The notes beneath the pieces were generated by a model, which was not told the DNA's origin, did not search any database, and saw only the letters and a program-made list of their open reading frames with translations. A stretch of 43,590 nt of DNA from Candidatus Eisenbergiella pullistercoris (GTDB lineage: Bacteria > Bacillota > Clostridia > Lachnospirales > Lachnospiraceae): assembly GCA_019115665.1 (NCBI GenBank), contig DXDD01000003.1:1-43590 (forward strand). Direction: 5' to 3'. Below, one piece after another: positions 9,318 to 17,066 of this stretch. Position 1 is the stretch's first letter, and every line of letters begins with the position of its first letter. Made by a program: the position numbers and the translations under genes.

Positions 9318-10058
9318 TTACAGAAGATCCCGCACCGTGGCGAAATGCTTGCATTCGTTATCTATGGTATCCAGAAGCTCTTCATTTCTCTCCGCGATCA
9401 GGGTCCGGAAATTTTCCAGATTGTCATATCCCCTTTTCGTCCAGGAATAGGGGTGCGTCAGGATCTGCACCTTATCGTTTCCCAGGAGGGTCTCCCGGTC
9501 GGGCTTCCCGTAGTTCCAGCGGTGCTGGGCGTCGGAAATGTATTTCACCGCCAGCCTCGTATCCGGCGTCACTTTTTCCGCAAAGGTAAAATATTCGTCC
9601 TGATAGGCGTTGATGATGCCGGGCAGCTTGATGTCCTCCCGCAGCACGTCCGCGGAGGGACGGTGGATGGAAAACTCCATGATCTCAAAGCCCAGCATCT
9701 CGCTGAGCACATTGATCTCCTGCAGGATCTTTTTCCGGATCAGTTCCATGTCGGTCAGACCGTTTAAGGCGAAATGCAGGCCGATCTCGTGCCCCCTTTC
9801 ATGCATGTAATGGATCATATCCATATTCCGCTTGGAAAGGATGTTGTAAGAATTGTTGGTCCACTGGAAAAAATAGGTGGAGGTGAAGTCCATGGAAAGC
9901 TCCAGCTTTGACAAAGCAAAGGCGCGGTCCACGGAAAATTCCACATCATGACGCATGATGATGAACTGATCCTTCCCCCTCGCCTGCTTGAAATTGGCCA
10001 TCCGGCCGCTCTCCTTAATGATCTGTATGATCTCTTTGTATTCTTTATAGGAAAACAT
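9318..10058 (-). CDS. Polysaccharide deacetylase-like protein (diverged NodB fold, WbmS-like)
   Basis: 246 residues from the ATG at 10058 (MFSYKEYKEI), which has GGAG nine bases upstream; a GTG 24 bases earlier lacks a ribosome site. RHDVEFSVDRAFALSKLE near residues 36-53 replaces the classic NodB motif TFDDG, STYFFQW and GHEIGLHFAL follow, and HPYSW is near the C-terminus. This pattern matches the HDV-type branch of carbohydrate esterase 4-like proteins found in polysaccharide clusters. Only part of the usual Asp-His-His zinc triad is obvious, so catalytic activity as a deacetylase is not certain. It sits between GT4 copy 2 and asnB copy 2 on the same strand. Confidence 0.75.
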   Translation of the reverse strand: MFSYKEYKEIIQIIKESGRMANFKQARGKDQFIIMRHDVEFSVDRAFALSKLELSMDFTSTYFFQWTNNSYNILSKRNMDMIHYMHERGHEIGLHFALNGLTDMELIRKKILQEINVLSEMLGFEIMEFSIHRPSADVLREDIKLPGIINAYQDEYFTFAEKVTPDTRLAVKYISDAQHRWNYGKPDRETLLGNDKVQILTHPYSWTKRGYDNLENFRTLIAERNEELLDTIDNECKHFATVRDLL

Positions 10059-10119
10059 ATCTGTAATCTCCGTTCCGGACACGGACCGTCCGTATCCTTC
10101 CGCCGCCGCGGCGCTTTCG

Positions 10120-10228
10120 TCTGCGCGGCGTTTCGTCTGCGCGGCCTGCTCTTCCCCGCTTCATCTGCGCGGCCTGCTCCTTCGCGCTTCCCTGCGCGGC
10201 CTGCTTTTCCCCGCTTCATCTGCGCGGC
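10120..10228. repeat. Imperfect 27-28 bp tandem repeat array with CTGCGCGGC core
   Basis: The core CTGCGCGGC starts at 10121, 10137, 10165, 10192 and 10220, giving spacings of 16, 28, 27 and 28. Units share a CTGCGCGGCCTGCT head and a CCGCTTCAT-like tail. The array fills the 180-base gap between the GT4 and deacetylase-like genes. A related fragment lies at about 11424-11445. No promoter or gene is visible inside it. Confidence 0.85.
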
Positions 10229-10238
10229 GTTTCCTGCC

Positions 10239-11348
10239 TTACCGTCCCGACGGCCCGGTCAGCGATTCGATGTAGTCTCTCCACTGCTCAAAGACCGCCT
10301 GTCCGTTGGCGATCTTCGCGATCCCCCTGGCGTTCTCTCCCAGGCGTTCCGCCTCTTCGGGATGCTCGATCAGCCGGCAGATCCCTTCCGCCATGGCATC
10401 CTCATCCTTGATGGGAACCAGCAGCCCGTTATAGCCGTCCTGCATCACCGTCCGCGGCCCCCCGCAGGGACAGTCCGTGGCTACGATGGGAAGCCCCAGC
10501 GCCATGGCCTCCAGAAGGGCATTGGGAAGGCCCTCCCAGTCGGAAGAAAAGGCGTAGACCGCCGCGTTGTTCAGAACCTTTTCCAGCTCGTCGCTGGCAC
10601 CCATCAACGTCACATAGCCTTCCGCATGCCGTTCCGCGATCAGCGCCTCCAGAAGCTCCTTCGTCCCGTCAAGGGAATCCCCGCCGTAGATCTTCAGATC
10701 GTAATCGGGATGCTTTTCATGCACCTTCACGAAGGCCCGGATGAGCATGAGCTGATTTTTGAAATCCACCAGCCTCCCCGACTGCACCACGGTCTTCGTC
10801 CGCTTCTGCGGCCGCGGCACGCCGATGTATTTATCATTGATGGGGTTCAGAATAATCCGTGATTTTTCCTGTGTCCCCTTCGGGAAAAATTCCTTCTGCC
10901 CCTCGGTCTGGAACACGCAGCCCGCCGCCCTCGGAAACAGAAGCGGAATCTGGATCTTATCCGCCAGGGAATCATAATGCCCTGCCGGATCGGTCCGGAT
11001 CGAAATGATCACCGGCACTTTCATGCCAATGGTAGCCATCAACGCCCGATAGTTCGCCTTCTGAGCGAAGGCGATCAGCACATCCGGCTCGTACTCCTTC
11101 ACAAATTTCCGCAGATGCGTCACCCGCCGCAGGATCTGCACCGGCCGGCTCTGCTTTTTATCCTCTTCCGTCAGGCCCACATGGATCCGCCGGATCCCTT
11201 CATCGATCTGAAATTCATTCTCTCCGAACCATTCCGTCGCTATGAGCACTTCATACCCTTCGGCATAAAACTGGTGAGCCAGGTTGGTGACCACCCGCTC
11301 CGCCCCGCCCTGCTCCAGACAGTTCAGATGAAACGCGATTCTGCGCAT
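10239..11348 (-). CDS. GT4 family glycosyltransferase, copy 2 (first gene of the polysaccharide operon)
   Basis: About 369 residues from ATG 11348 (MRRIAFHLNC), with GGAGG five bases upstream; an earlier in-frame Met has no such site. GT-B features: CLEQGGAERVVTNLA at the N-terminus, VQSGRLVDFKNQLMLIRAF starting the donor domain, SSDWEGLPNALLEAMALG with the EX7E pair, and ATDCPCGGPRTVM. It shares motif layout with GT4 copy 1. It lies about 100 bases downstream of a plausible promoter at 11454-11482 and is followed by a repeat array. Family knowledge gives sugar transfer from a nucleotide-sugar to a lipid-linked acceptor; the specific sugar is unknown. Confidence 0.9.
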   Translation of the reverse strand: MRRIAFHLNCLEQGGAERVVTNLAHQFYAEGYEVLIATEWFGENEFQIDEGIRRIHVGLTEEDKKQSRPVQILRRVTHLRKFVKEYEPDVLIAFAQKANYRALMATIGMKVPVIISIRTDPAGHYDSLADKIQIPLLFPRAAGCVFQTEGQKEFFPKGTQEKSRIILNPINDKYIGVPRPQKRTKTVVQSGRLVDFKNQLMLIRAFVKVHEKHPDYDLKIYGGDSLDGTKELLEALIAERHAEGYVTLMGASDELEKVLNNAAVYAFSSDWEGLPNALLEAMALGLPIVATDCPCGGPRTVMQDGYNGLLVPIKDEDAMAEGICRLIEHPEEAERLGENARGIAKIANGQAVFEQWRDYIESLTGPSGR

Positions 11349-11453
11349 TCCTTCCTCCGCAACTCTGTACATTTTTCCTTTTCCGCCTGCCGCCGCAGGT
11401 GCCCGCGCGCGCATCGCGCTGCCCGGCCTGTCCTTCGCGCCTGCAATTATCTC

Positions 11454-11482
11454 AGTTTAACACAATCGCTCCGCAAACACAA
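11454..11482 (-). promoter_or_regulatory. Predicted sigma-A-type promoter for the polysaccharide operon
   Basis: Read on the minus strand: TTGTGT (11482-11477), 17 bases, TAAACT (11459-11454), with TG one base before the -10, an extended -10. It lies just after the GH20 stop and about 105 bases before the GT4 start. Both hexamers are imperfect, so confidence is moderate. Confidence 0.5.
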
Positions 11483-11487
11483 GTTCA

Positions 11488-13491
11488 TCAGACCGGCGAC
11501 GCGGATACGATCATTTTCCAGCTGTTGCAGGCGCAGAGCGTGTGTTCTTCTCCTTCCTGTACGGGGCGGAAAGGAAGTCTCTTTTCTTCCAGCTCCGGGA
11601 GGCGCTCTTCGTCTCCGCTCACAAACGCTTCCACGCGCTTCTTCGCGGTTTCCAGGCGGGCCAGGAGACCGCCGATGCGGATGTCGAACACCTCAAAGCC
11701 GAAAATGCGGCTTTCCTCCTTCCAGAGGGCTTCCCGCCCGTCCCGGTAGGCGCGGATCTTTTCCATGGCAAGGGGGATCTCCTCCTGCGCCAGCCGCCGC
11801 AGCTCCGCCATGTCCTTCTTTTCATAGGCGCTATACAGCGCTTCGCCCAAAGGGGCCTTTACGGAAAGGGCGTCGGCCAGGCGGACATACAGGGAAAGGA
11901 TGCTGCGGGCATAATCCCCTGCGTCCGGCCGGGCTTCCAGCTCCTTTAACAGCCTTCCCTTCAGTCCCTCATAATAAGCTCCCGTGTTCCAGCCCTTGAT
12001 CTGGCCGTCAAACAGGCCGATCAGGGCATCCTGATAGAGCAGGTATTTGGAGGGGTTGTCGTAAAACGCGCTGCCCGAAGGGCGGTCGAATTCGCCCAGC
12101 AGCTCGAAGCCCTCCCAGGAAGCGCCCGTCAGGAATTCAAATTCTTCCTTCAGCGCTTTTTCGGATACCTCTTCGGCGAATCCGTGCTCCGCGAAGCGGA
12201 CGATGGAGGTAAGGCCCGCGCCCATGGGCGTTTCCGCACCGTCGTCCTGCCACATGGTGCAGACGGCCTCCCGGATTCCGGCTTTTTTCACGGCGCGCAT
12301 GGCAGGCTCCGTGGTGTCCTTCGCCCCCTTCAGGTTGGGAGAAAGGCCGTTCCACACCCAGCCGCCGCCCGCAAAGATCACCTGATCGGAAAGCTGGCGG
12401 TGCATGCGCAGGTATTGTCTGTAGAAATTCTCATCCGTATGATAATAGTCCCAGTAAACCAGCGTCACATCCTCCGGCGGCTTCACCGCGCCGGAAAGGT
12501 CGCTGTCAAGCGGAATGTCATAATAGTCGTTGTCCTTTGAGCTCATCCTCAGATACATGTCGCTCCAGATCATGGGCTTTAAGCCCAGGCGGCGGCAGAT
12601 CTCCGCCACACGCTCCAGATGGTCCGCCATGATCTCCGTCTTGGGATGGTAGCCGTTTTTATGCAGATAGTTTCCCAGGCCAAGGGACCAGGCCTCGTCC
12701 ATGCCCAGGTGCACCCGCTTTGTCAGGAAGGGCTCCGTGGCTCTGCGGATACAGGCCTCCAGGAAGCGGTAAACCTCTTCCCCGCCTGCCATGAGGATAT
12801 CGTCCGTATCCTGCATGCCTCTCATGGCCTCCCAGCGAAGCGCGTTCTTCAGATGGGCAAGGGCCTGGATGCAGGGGATCATCTCGATCCCGAAGCGGTC
12901 CGCGTACTCCGAAAGCTCCCGGAGCTCTGAGGCGCTGTAACGGCCCCGGTACGCGCCGAAATAGGGATATTCCGGCACCTCGTAGGTATCCTCCGTATAG
13001 AGCATGAGCGTATTCATGCCGAGGGACGCCTCCAGCCGGATATACCACCGGATGCGTTCCACGGTGAGCACGCTGTTGCGGGAGCAGTCCAGCATGACGC
13101 CGTTTCGGTCCAGCCAGACCTTCTCCTCCACCTGAAAGCTTTCCCCGGTTCCGCGCTTTTCCAGCTCCCTGACAAGGCGCATCAGCGCGCGGAACAAAAA
13201 CGCCCTGCCGCAGGCGGCAAGGACTGCGGCAGCCGGCGTTCCGTCTCCGCTCTCCGCCGTATAGGCGACAGAAACCTTTTTTTCTTCTGTCAGCGACACG
13301 CAAAGCTCTACGGCAGCCTCCGCATTCCCGGAAAGCTTCGCATTCCCGGAAAGCTTCGCATTCCTGAAAAGCTGCGCATTTCCTGAAGTCTCCTCCCTTC
13401 CGGAAGCATCCAGCCTGTATCCCCTCTCTTCCAGCAGCTCCGCCGCCGGTCCTTCAAACCCCTCCGGCGCATTTTTCAGTCTGAAAATCAT
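11488..13491 (-). CDS. Glycoside hydrolase family 20 (beta-N-acetylhexosaminidase-like)
   Basis: 667 residues. The TIM-barrel region starts near GVMLDCSRN (131-139), continues with ASLGMNTLMLYTEDTY, and has HLGMDEA at 261-267, where Asp265-Glu266 is the GH20 catalytic pair for substrate-assisted hydrolysis. Further barrel motifs are MIWSDMYLRM and CTMWQDDGAE. Homologues remove terminal GlcNAc or GalNAc from glycans. No signal peptide is seen, so it probably acts in the cytoplasm on imported oligosaccharides. GGGAG lies nine bases before ATG 13491. Residues 37-57 contain a six-residue repeat (AKLSGN) encoded by an 18-base tandem repeat, in the non-catalytic N-terminal domain. It lies 27 bases downstream of DUF1934 and is likely cotranscribed with it. 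Confidence 0.88.
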   Translation of the reverse strand: MIFRLKNAPEGFEGPAAELLEERGYRLDASGREETSGNAQLFRNAKLSGNAKLSGNAEAAVELCVSLTEEKKVSVAYTAESGDGTPAAAVLAACGRAFLFRALMRLVRELEKRGTGESFQVEEKVWLDRNGVMLDCSRNSVLTVERIRWYIRLEASLGMNTLMLYTEDTYEVPEYPYFGAYRGRYSASELRELSEYADRFGIEMIPCIQALAHLKNALRWEAMRGMQDTDDILMAGGEEVYRFLEACIRRATEPFLTKRVHLGMDEAWSLGLGNYLHKNGYHPKTEIMADHLERVAEICRRLGLKPMIWSDMYLRMSSKDNDYYDIPLDSDLSGAVKPPEDVTLVYWDYYHTDENFYRQYLRMHRQLSDQVIFAGGGWVWNGLSPNLKGAKDTTEPAMRAVKKAGIREAVCTMWQDDGAETPMGAGLTSIVRFAEHGFAEEVSEKALKEEFEFLTGASWEGFELLGEFDRPSGSAFYDNPSKYLLYQDALIGLFDGQIKGWNTGAYYEGLKGRLLKELEARPDAGDYARSILSLYVRLADALSVKAPLGEALYSAYEKKDMAELRRLAQEEIPLAMEKIRAYRDGREALWKEESRIFGFEVFDIRIGGLLARLETAKKRVEAFVSGDEERLPELEEKRLPFRPVQEGEEHTLCACNSWKMIVSASPV
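13321..13392. repeat. 18 bp in-frame tandem repeat inside the GH20 gene
   Basis: The unit CGCATTCCCGGAAAGCTT occurs exactly at 13321-13338 and 13339-13356, with diverging copies at 13357-13374 and 13375-13392. Eighteen bases keep the frame, so unit number can vary without breaking the protein. Confidence 0.9.
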
Positions 13492-13518
13492 GTCCCAGTT
13501 CTCCCTTCTGTCAGTATC

Positions 13519-14046
13519 TCACATCCGGACTGTCCTTTCCGCGCCGCCTTCCCCGGGCCGTCCTGCGGCAGCGGTATTCTTCCAGGCGCCGGATGCCTTC
13601 GTCCGTAAAGCCCCCGTTCTGCTTCCCGCCGGCTGGATGCGGATCTCGATCCGGCAGTCCGACAGGTATTCGTAATTCACCTCAAGGGCATATTCCACCA
13701 GCAGGCGGATCTCCTCCTCGCCCTCCGTGAAGCACACTCTCCGGGTATCCATGCCGATGAGGAGGCTTCCGTAGGGCGTATGGTAGTTGGTGATGTTTTT
13801 CTTGCATTCCTCGAACGCCATGTAAACGTTCACCATGCCCCGCTTCATCAGGTTCATTTCCCGTTCCCGGAATTTGATCACATTGCGGATGGGTTCCTTT
13901 TCCCCTTCCATCACTTCCTCATAAATTATGTAGTGGGTGCCGTTTTTCTTATAGTACTGCCCCCACTGTACAGTCTCGATCTCCTCGCTGTCCGGGCCCT
14001 GATCAAACTGGAGCCCGCGTATGGTAAGCATTACTTCTTTTGTCAT
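13519..14046 (-). CDS. DUF1934 (YwiB-like) protein
   Basis: 175 residues, starting MTKEVMLTIRGLQFD. The calycin-like beta-barrel family DUF1934 is recognised by this start plus QYYKKNGTHYIIYEE, a middle strand pair and a final YALEVNYEYLSDCRIEIRI. Function is unknown in all homologues. The last 35 residues, after IEIRIQ, are Gly/Ala/Arg-rich and unlike the family, which normally ends near that point. This looks like a 3' extension after loss of an ancestral stop. It sits between murI (19-base gap) and GH20 (27-base gap), consistent with one transcript. Confidence 0.78.
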   Translation of the reverse strand: MTKEVMLTIRGLQFDQGPDSEEIETVQWGQYYKKNGTHYIIYEEVMEGEKEPIRNVIKFREREMNLMKRGMVNVYMAFEECKKNITNYHTPYGSLLIGMDTRRVCFTEGEEEIRLLVEYALEVNYEYLSDCRIEIRIQPAGSRTGALRTKASGAWKNTAAAGRPGEGGAERTVRM

Positions 14047-14065
14047 TGCCTTTCTCTCTCAATCC

Positions 14066-14896
14066 TCAGTATTCCTCAATGGGAATGGTCTTCGCCGAAA
14101 GGATTCCGTATTTGATGATGGAATTGGCGAAGCGTTTGAATTTTTCGGCGGCGTCGCTCACATAAAAACGATATCGGTTTTCCCCAAGCGCCGGCGGGCT
14201 GGGGCTGAGCAGGTCGTGCTCGGAAAGCATGGCCTTCAGCTCCACCGCCGTTTCATAGGCGGGGTTCACCAGCGTCACGCCGTCCCCCATGATCCTGCCC
14301 ACGGTTTTCCGGATCAGCGGATAATGGGTACAGCCCAGGATCAGGGTATCGATCCCGATATCGATCAGCTCCGACAGGTATCGGGAGGCGATCTCGTCCG
14401 TCACGGGATCCTCCCACAATCCCTCCTCCACCAGAGGAACAAAAAGGGGGCAGGCCTTGCCCGTCACCCGCACCTCCGGGCGGAGCTGGTGGATATAGCT
14501 GGAATAGATGCCGCTTCCGATAGTGCCCTCCGTTCCGATCACGCCCACCCGCCCGTTTTTCGTGGTATCGGCGGCCACCCTTGCGCCGGGCTTCACCACG
14601 CCGATGATGGGAATATCGATCTCCTCCTCCAGCGCGTCCATGGCATAGGCGCTGGCGGTGTTGCAGGCCACCACAATGGCCTTCACCTGCTGCGTCTGCA
14701 GAAAGCGGACGATCTGCTCCGAGAAACGGGTCACCGTTTCCCGGGACTTGCTGCCATAAGGCACCCGGGCCGTGTCCCCGAAATATACGATTTTTTCATT
14801 GGGGATCTGACGCATGATCTCCCGGACCACGGTCAGCCCGCCGACGCCCGAATCAAACACCCCGACGGGTCTCTCCCTGCATTCCTGTGCTTCCAA
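14066..14896 (-). CDS. murI: Glutamate racemase (TTG start)
   Basis: 276 residues. It interconverts L- and D-glutamate for peptidoglycan synthesis, in the cytoplasm and without cofactor. The two catalytic cysteines are visible in VACNTASA and LGCTHYPLI, and VGVFDSGVGGLTVVREI gives the N-terminal Asp-Ser motif. YFGDTARVPYGSKS is also a family signature. The start is TTG at 14896, with GGGAGGAAG about six bases upstream; no ATG precedes the conserved FDSGVGG. The first 44 bases overlap the upstream small gene, suggesting coupled translation. Length is normal for the family (260-280). Confidence 0.95.
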   Translation of the reverse strand: MEAQECRERPVGVFDSGVGGLTVVREIMRQIPNEKIVYFGDTARVPYGSKSRETVTRFSEQIVRFLQTQQVKAIVVACNTASAYAMDALEEEIDIPIIGVVKPGARVAADTTKNGRVGVIGTEGTIGSGIYSSYIHQLRPEVRVTGKACPLFVPLVEEGLWEDPVTDEIASRYLSELIDIGIDTLILGCTHYPLIRKTVGRIMGDGVTLVNPAYETAVELKAMLSEHDLLSPSPPALGENRYRFYVSDAAEKFKRFANSIIKYGILSAKTIPIEEY

Positions 14897-15209
14897 CGTT
14901 ATCTTCCTCCCTGCAGCCCTCCGTTCCGTCAGACTCTCCGGCGGATTCCTGATCTCCTCCGCGTTTTTCCGGCGTCAGAAAGCTGAATGTGATCTGCAGC
15001 CCGCCCTCCGGCGCGTCAAGAAGCGCTTCATAATCCTGCGCTTCCATGGCGCTCCCGTCCGCCTTCCGGCATACGTCTCCTGAAAATGCCAGCTCCGGAT
15101 AGCATACGCCGAAAAAGCAGAACGCCAGAAGAGCCGCCGCCGCAAGCCTCCCCGCCGGCCTGACCGCCTGTCCGATCCGTTGTCTGTTCTTCTGCCCGAT
15201 CCCGTGCAT
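14853..15209 (-). CDS. Small secreted or membrane-anchored hypothetical protein
   Basis: 118 residues with a basic N-terminus (MHGIGQKNRQRIG), a hydrophobic helix at about residues 24-42 ending CYPELAFSGDV, and a charged, soluble remainder. This looks like a signal peptide or membrane anchor with a small outside domain containing DYEALLDAPEGG. I do not recognise the family. The 3' end overlaps murI by 44 bases. The coding sequence is supported by an AAAGGAG site 11 bases upstream and by codon use like its neighbours. The Shine-Dalgarno lies in the arm of a 7-bp hairpin at 15218-15238, which may control translation. Confidence is moderate because of the size and overlap. Confidence 0.6.
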   Translation of the reverse strand: MHGIGQKNRQRIGQAVRPAGRLAAAALLAFCFFGVCYPELAFSGDVCRKADGSAMEAQDYEALLDAPEGGLQITFSFLTPEKRGGDQESAGESDGTEGCREEDNVGSTGMQGETRRGV

Positions 15210-15217
15210 GTCTTCTC

Positions 15218-15238
15218 ACTCTCCTTTTTATGGAGAGT
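15218..15238 (-). promoter_or_regulatory. Hairpin sequestering the Shine-Dalgarno of the small protein
   Basis: Perfect inverted repeat ACTCTCC (15218-15224) and GGAGAGT (15232-15238) with a 7-base loop. On the minus strand the 3' arm contains the GGAG of the ribosome site for the gene starting at 15209. Confidence 0.5.
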
Positions 15239-15271
15239 ATTGACCGCGCGAAGGGCTTTATGCCGCCGGCT

Positions 15272-15952
15272 TCAGCGGATCTGCCTCTTTTTTTCCTGAA
15301 GGCGGGTCAGAATGGACTGCTCCTGATTATAAATGTGCATGCGGATCGCCTTCGCGCCGGCCTCCCGGTCTCTGTCGCGGACGCAGCGGTATATTTCCTC
15401 GTGCTCCTCGATCAGCCGGCCGTGCTGGCTGACATCCTTGATATATTCCAGCCTGTAGCGGTACATCTGCTGGGAAAGATTTCCTACCATCTGTACCAGC
15501 CTGTCGTTGCCGCTGGCCCGGACAATGATGTCATGCAGCTCCACATCCGCCTGGGCGATGCGCACCGCGTCCTGCGTCCGGGTCATCCGGATAAAGGCGT
15601 CGCAGGCCTTTCTCAGCTCCCGAACCTCTTCCTCCGTAATGCGTTCGCAGGCCAGCTCCATGGCAAGGGCGTCCAGCGCCTGCCGTACCTCCAGCACATC
15701 CCGCAGTCCCTTTTCCGAGATCTGCGCCACCTCCGCCCCCTTCCTGGGAACCATGGTGACCAGCCCCTCCAGTTCCAGCATCCGGATGGCTTCCCGGATC
15801 GGTGTGCGGCTCACTCCCAGGCGGTTGGCCAGATGAATCTCCATCAGGCGCTCGCCGGGCTTCATCTCTCCCGTCAGGATGTTTTCCCGAAGCGTATTGA
15901 ACACCACATCCCTAAGAGGCAGATACTCATTTGCTCTGTCTTCCGTCTTCAT
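15272..15952 (-). CDS. GntR-family transcriptional regulator, FCD (FadR-C-terminal) type
   Basis: 226 residues. The N-terminal winged helix-turn-helix (about 10-75) includes LRENILTGEMKPGERLMEI, LGVSRTPIREAIRMLELEGLV and VPRKGAEV, all classic GntR. The C-terminal all-helical FCD domain (about 80-220) has LEVRQALDALAMELA and ELHDIIVRASGND, with likely metal-site His residues. AAGGAGG lies four bases before the ATG. It is placed directly after ispE, as in many Lachnospiraceae. FCD regulators bind small carboxylic or sugar acids. The TGTATACA palindrome just downstream of the ispE promoter is a candidate autoregulatory operator (inference). Its effector is unknown. Confidence 0.92.
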   Translation of the reverse strand: MKTEDRANEYLPLRDVVFNTLRENILTGEMKPGERLMEIHLANRLGVSRTPIREAIRMLELEGLVTMVPRKGAEVAQISEKGLRDVLEVRQALDALAMELACERITEEEVRELRKACDAFIRMTRTQDAVRIAQADVELHDIIVRASGNDRLVQMVGNLSQQMYRYRLEYIKDVSQHGRLIEEHEEIYRCVRDRDREAGAKAIRMHIYNQEQSILTRLQEKKRQIR

Positions 15953-16001
15953 CTGTCCTCCTTCGTCCTTTCGGACGCTTTCCGTCCGCCGCGCGGATCC
16001 G

Positions 16002-16033
16002 CTGCTGTCCGCCCTCCCGGAGGCGGGCAGCAG
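16002..16033 (-). other. Stem-loop between ispE and the GntR gene
   Basis: CTGCTG then CCGCCC (16002-16013) pairs with GGCGGGCAGCAG (16022-16033), with single mismatches. It begins just after the ispE stop and is not followed by a T-run on the minus strand. It is more likely an mRNA-processing or stability element than a terminator. Confidence 0.5.
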
Positions 16034-16039
16034 TACGGG

Positions 16040-16924
16040 TCAGTCCTGCTCCACGCAGGTCCGTTCCGTCAGCGCGGTAAGGAAAGTCTGTGCCGCAAGC
16101 CCTGTCTTCTGCAGGGCATCCAGCGCCTGCCTGGCTCTCTGTCTGTCGTCAAAAAGGGCGAAAACCGTAGGACCGCTTCCGCTCATCAGCGCGCCGTCCG
16201 CGCCGTTCTCTCTCAGGAAATCCCGGATCTGCGCGATCACGGGATACCGGGGAACGGTCACGCTTTCCAGCACATTGGAAAGGCGGCGCACAACGCCCGC
16301 ATAGTCTCCCTGCCGGATGCTTTCCGTCATGCCGTCGATGTCCGGATGCTCCGTCACCTGTTCCAGATGCAGATTCTGGTAGACCCATTTCGTGGAAACG
16401 TGGATCGGCGGCTTTGCCACCACCACATGGCAGGCAGGCGCGGGAGGAAGGGCCGTCAAAATCTCCCCGATCCCTTCGGAAAGCGCCGTTCCGCCCTGCA
16501 GACAGTAGGGAACATCCGCGCCGATCTTCACCGCACGTTCTTTGAGCTGTTCTTCCGTCAGCCCCAGATCAAACATCCGGTTCACCGCGGTAAGGGCGGC
16601 CGCGGCGTCCGTGCTCCCTCCGGCCATTCCTGCCGCCACAGGGATCCGCTTGTCCAGGCGGATGGACAGCCCTTCCCGGATCCCGAACTCCTCCTTCAGC
16701 AGGGAGGCCGCACGGATGATCAGATTGTTTCCGTCCGTGGGAAGCCGTTTCATGCTGCTTTCCAGCCGCAGCGTATCGTCCTTTGTTTTTTCAAAGGTGA
16801 GTCTGTCATACAGCCCCACGGTCTGCATGATCATCCTCACCTCATGATAGCCGTCCGGCCTGCGGCGTACCACGTCCAGGCCGAGATTGATCTTTGCCAT
16901 TGCCTTCAGCGTCAGTTTATCCAT
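16040..16924 (-). CDS. ispE: 4-diphosphocytidyl-2-C-methyl-D-erythritol kinase
   Basis: 294 residues, the normal length. It phosphorylates CDP-methylerythritol with ATP in the MEP isoprenoid pathway. GHMP-kinase motifs are clear: AKINLGLDVVRRRPDGYHEV at 9-28 with the catalytic-site Lys, the glycine-rich ATP loop PVAAGMAGGSTDAAAAL at about 90-106, and LMSGSGPTVFALF near 253-265. A good promoter (16990-17018) lies upstream. The gene leads a small operon with the GntR gene downstream. The start ATG at 16924 fits the family N-terminus. Confidence 0.96.
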   Translation of the reverse strand: MDKLTLKAMAKINLGLDVVRRRPDGYHEVRMIMQTVGLYDRLTFEKTKDDTLRLESSMKRLPTDGNNLIIRAASLLKEEFGIREGLSIRLDKRIPVAAGMAGGSTDAAAALTAVNRMFDLGLTEEQLKERAVKIGADVPYCLQGGTALSEGIGEILTALPPAPACHVVVAKPPIHVSTKWVYQNLHLEQVTEHPDIDGMTESIRQGDYAGVVRRLSNVLESVTVPRYPVIAQIRDFLRENGADGALMSGSGPTVFALFDDRQRARQALDALQKTGLAAQTFLTALTERTCVEQD

Positions 16925-16968
16925 TCGTCCCCCGTTCCTTCCCTGTCAGTCTTCTCCCGCTTGTATTT

Positions 16969-16976
16969 TGTATACA
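16969..16976. promoter_or_regulatory. Candidate GntR/FCD operator TGTATACA
   Basis: Perfect 8-base palindrome placed about 10 bases downstream of the predicted ispE transcription start. TGTATACA-type sites are common for FCD regulators, and a GntR/FCD gene lies in the same operon. Binding is inferred. Confidence 0.45.
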
Positions 16977-16989
16977 CCGATTGTTTTTG

Positions 16990-17018
16990 ATTATAAACAA
17001 TTCCCGCCGTTCCGTCAA
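16990..17018 (-). promoter_or_regulatory. Predicted sigma-A promoter of ispE-gntR
   Basis: On the minus strand: TTGACG (17018-17013), exactly 17 bases, then TATAAT (16995-16990). This is the best consensus match among the promoters found here and lies about 65 bases upstream of the ispE start. Confidence 0.8.
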
Positions 17019-17066
17019 CGTCTGCCTGCGCGGCGCCTGAGGTTCCCGCTGGGCTGCAGGGGCGGT

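Noticed and set aside
9815..10219. Minus-strand open frame with repeated AGRADEAGKSR-like peptide
   Set aside because: Created by the GC-rich DNA repeat array and out of frame with the deacetylase-like gene; no credible start.
15230..16990. Plus-strand open frame opposite GntR and ispE
   Set aside because: It spans two well-supported minus-strand genes and has no family features.
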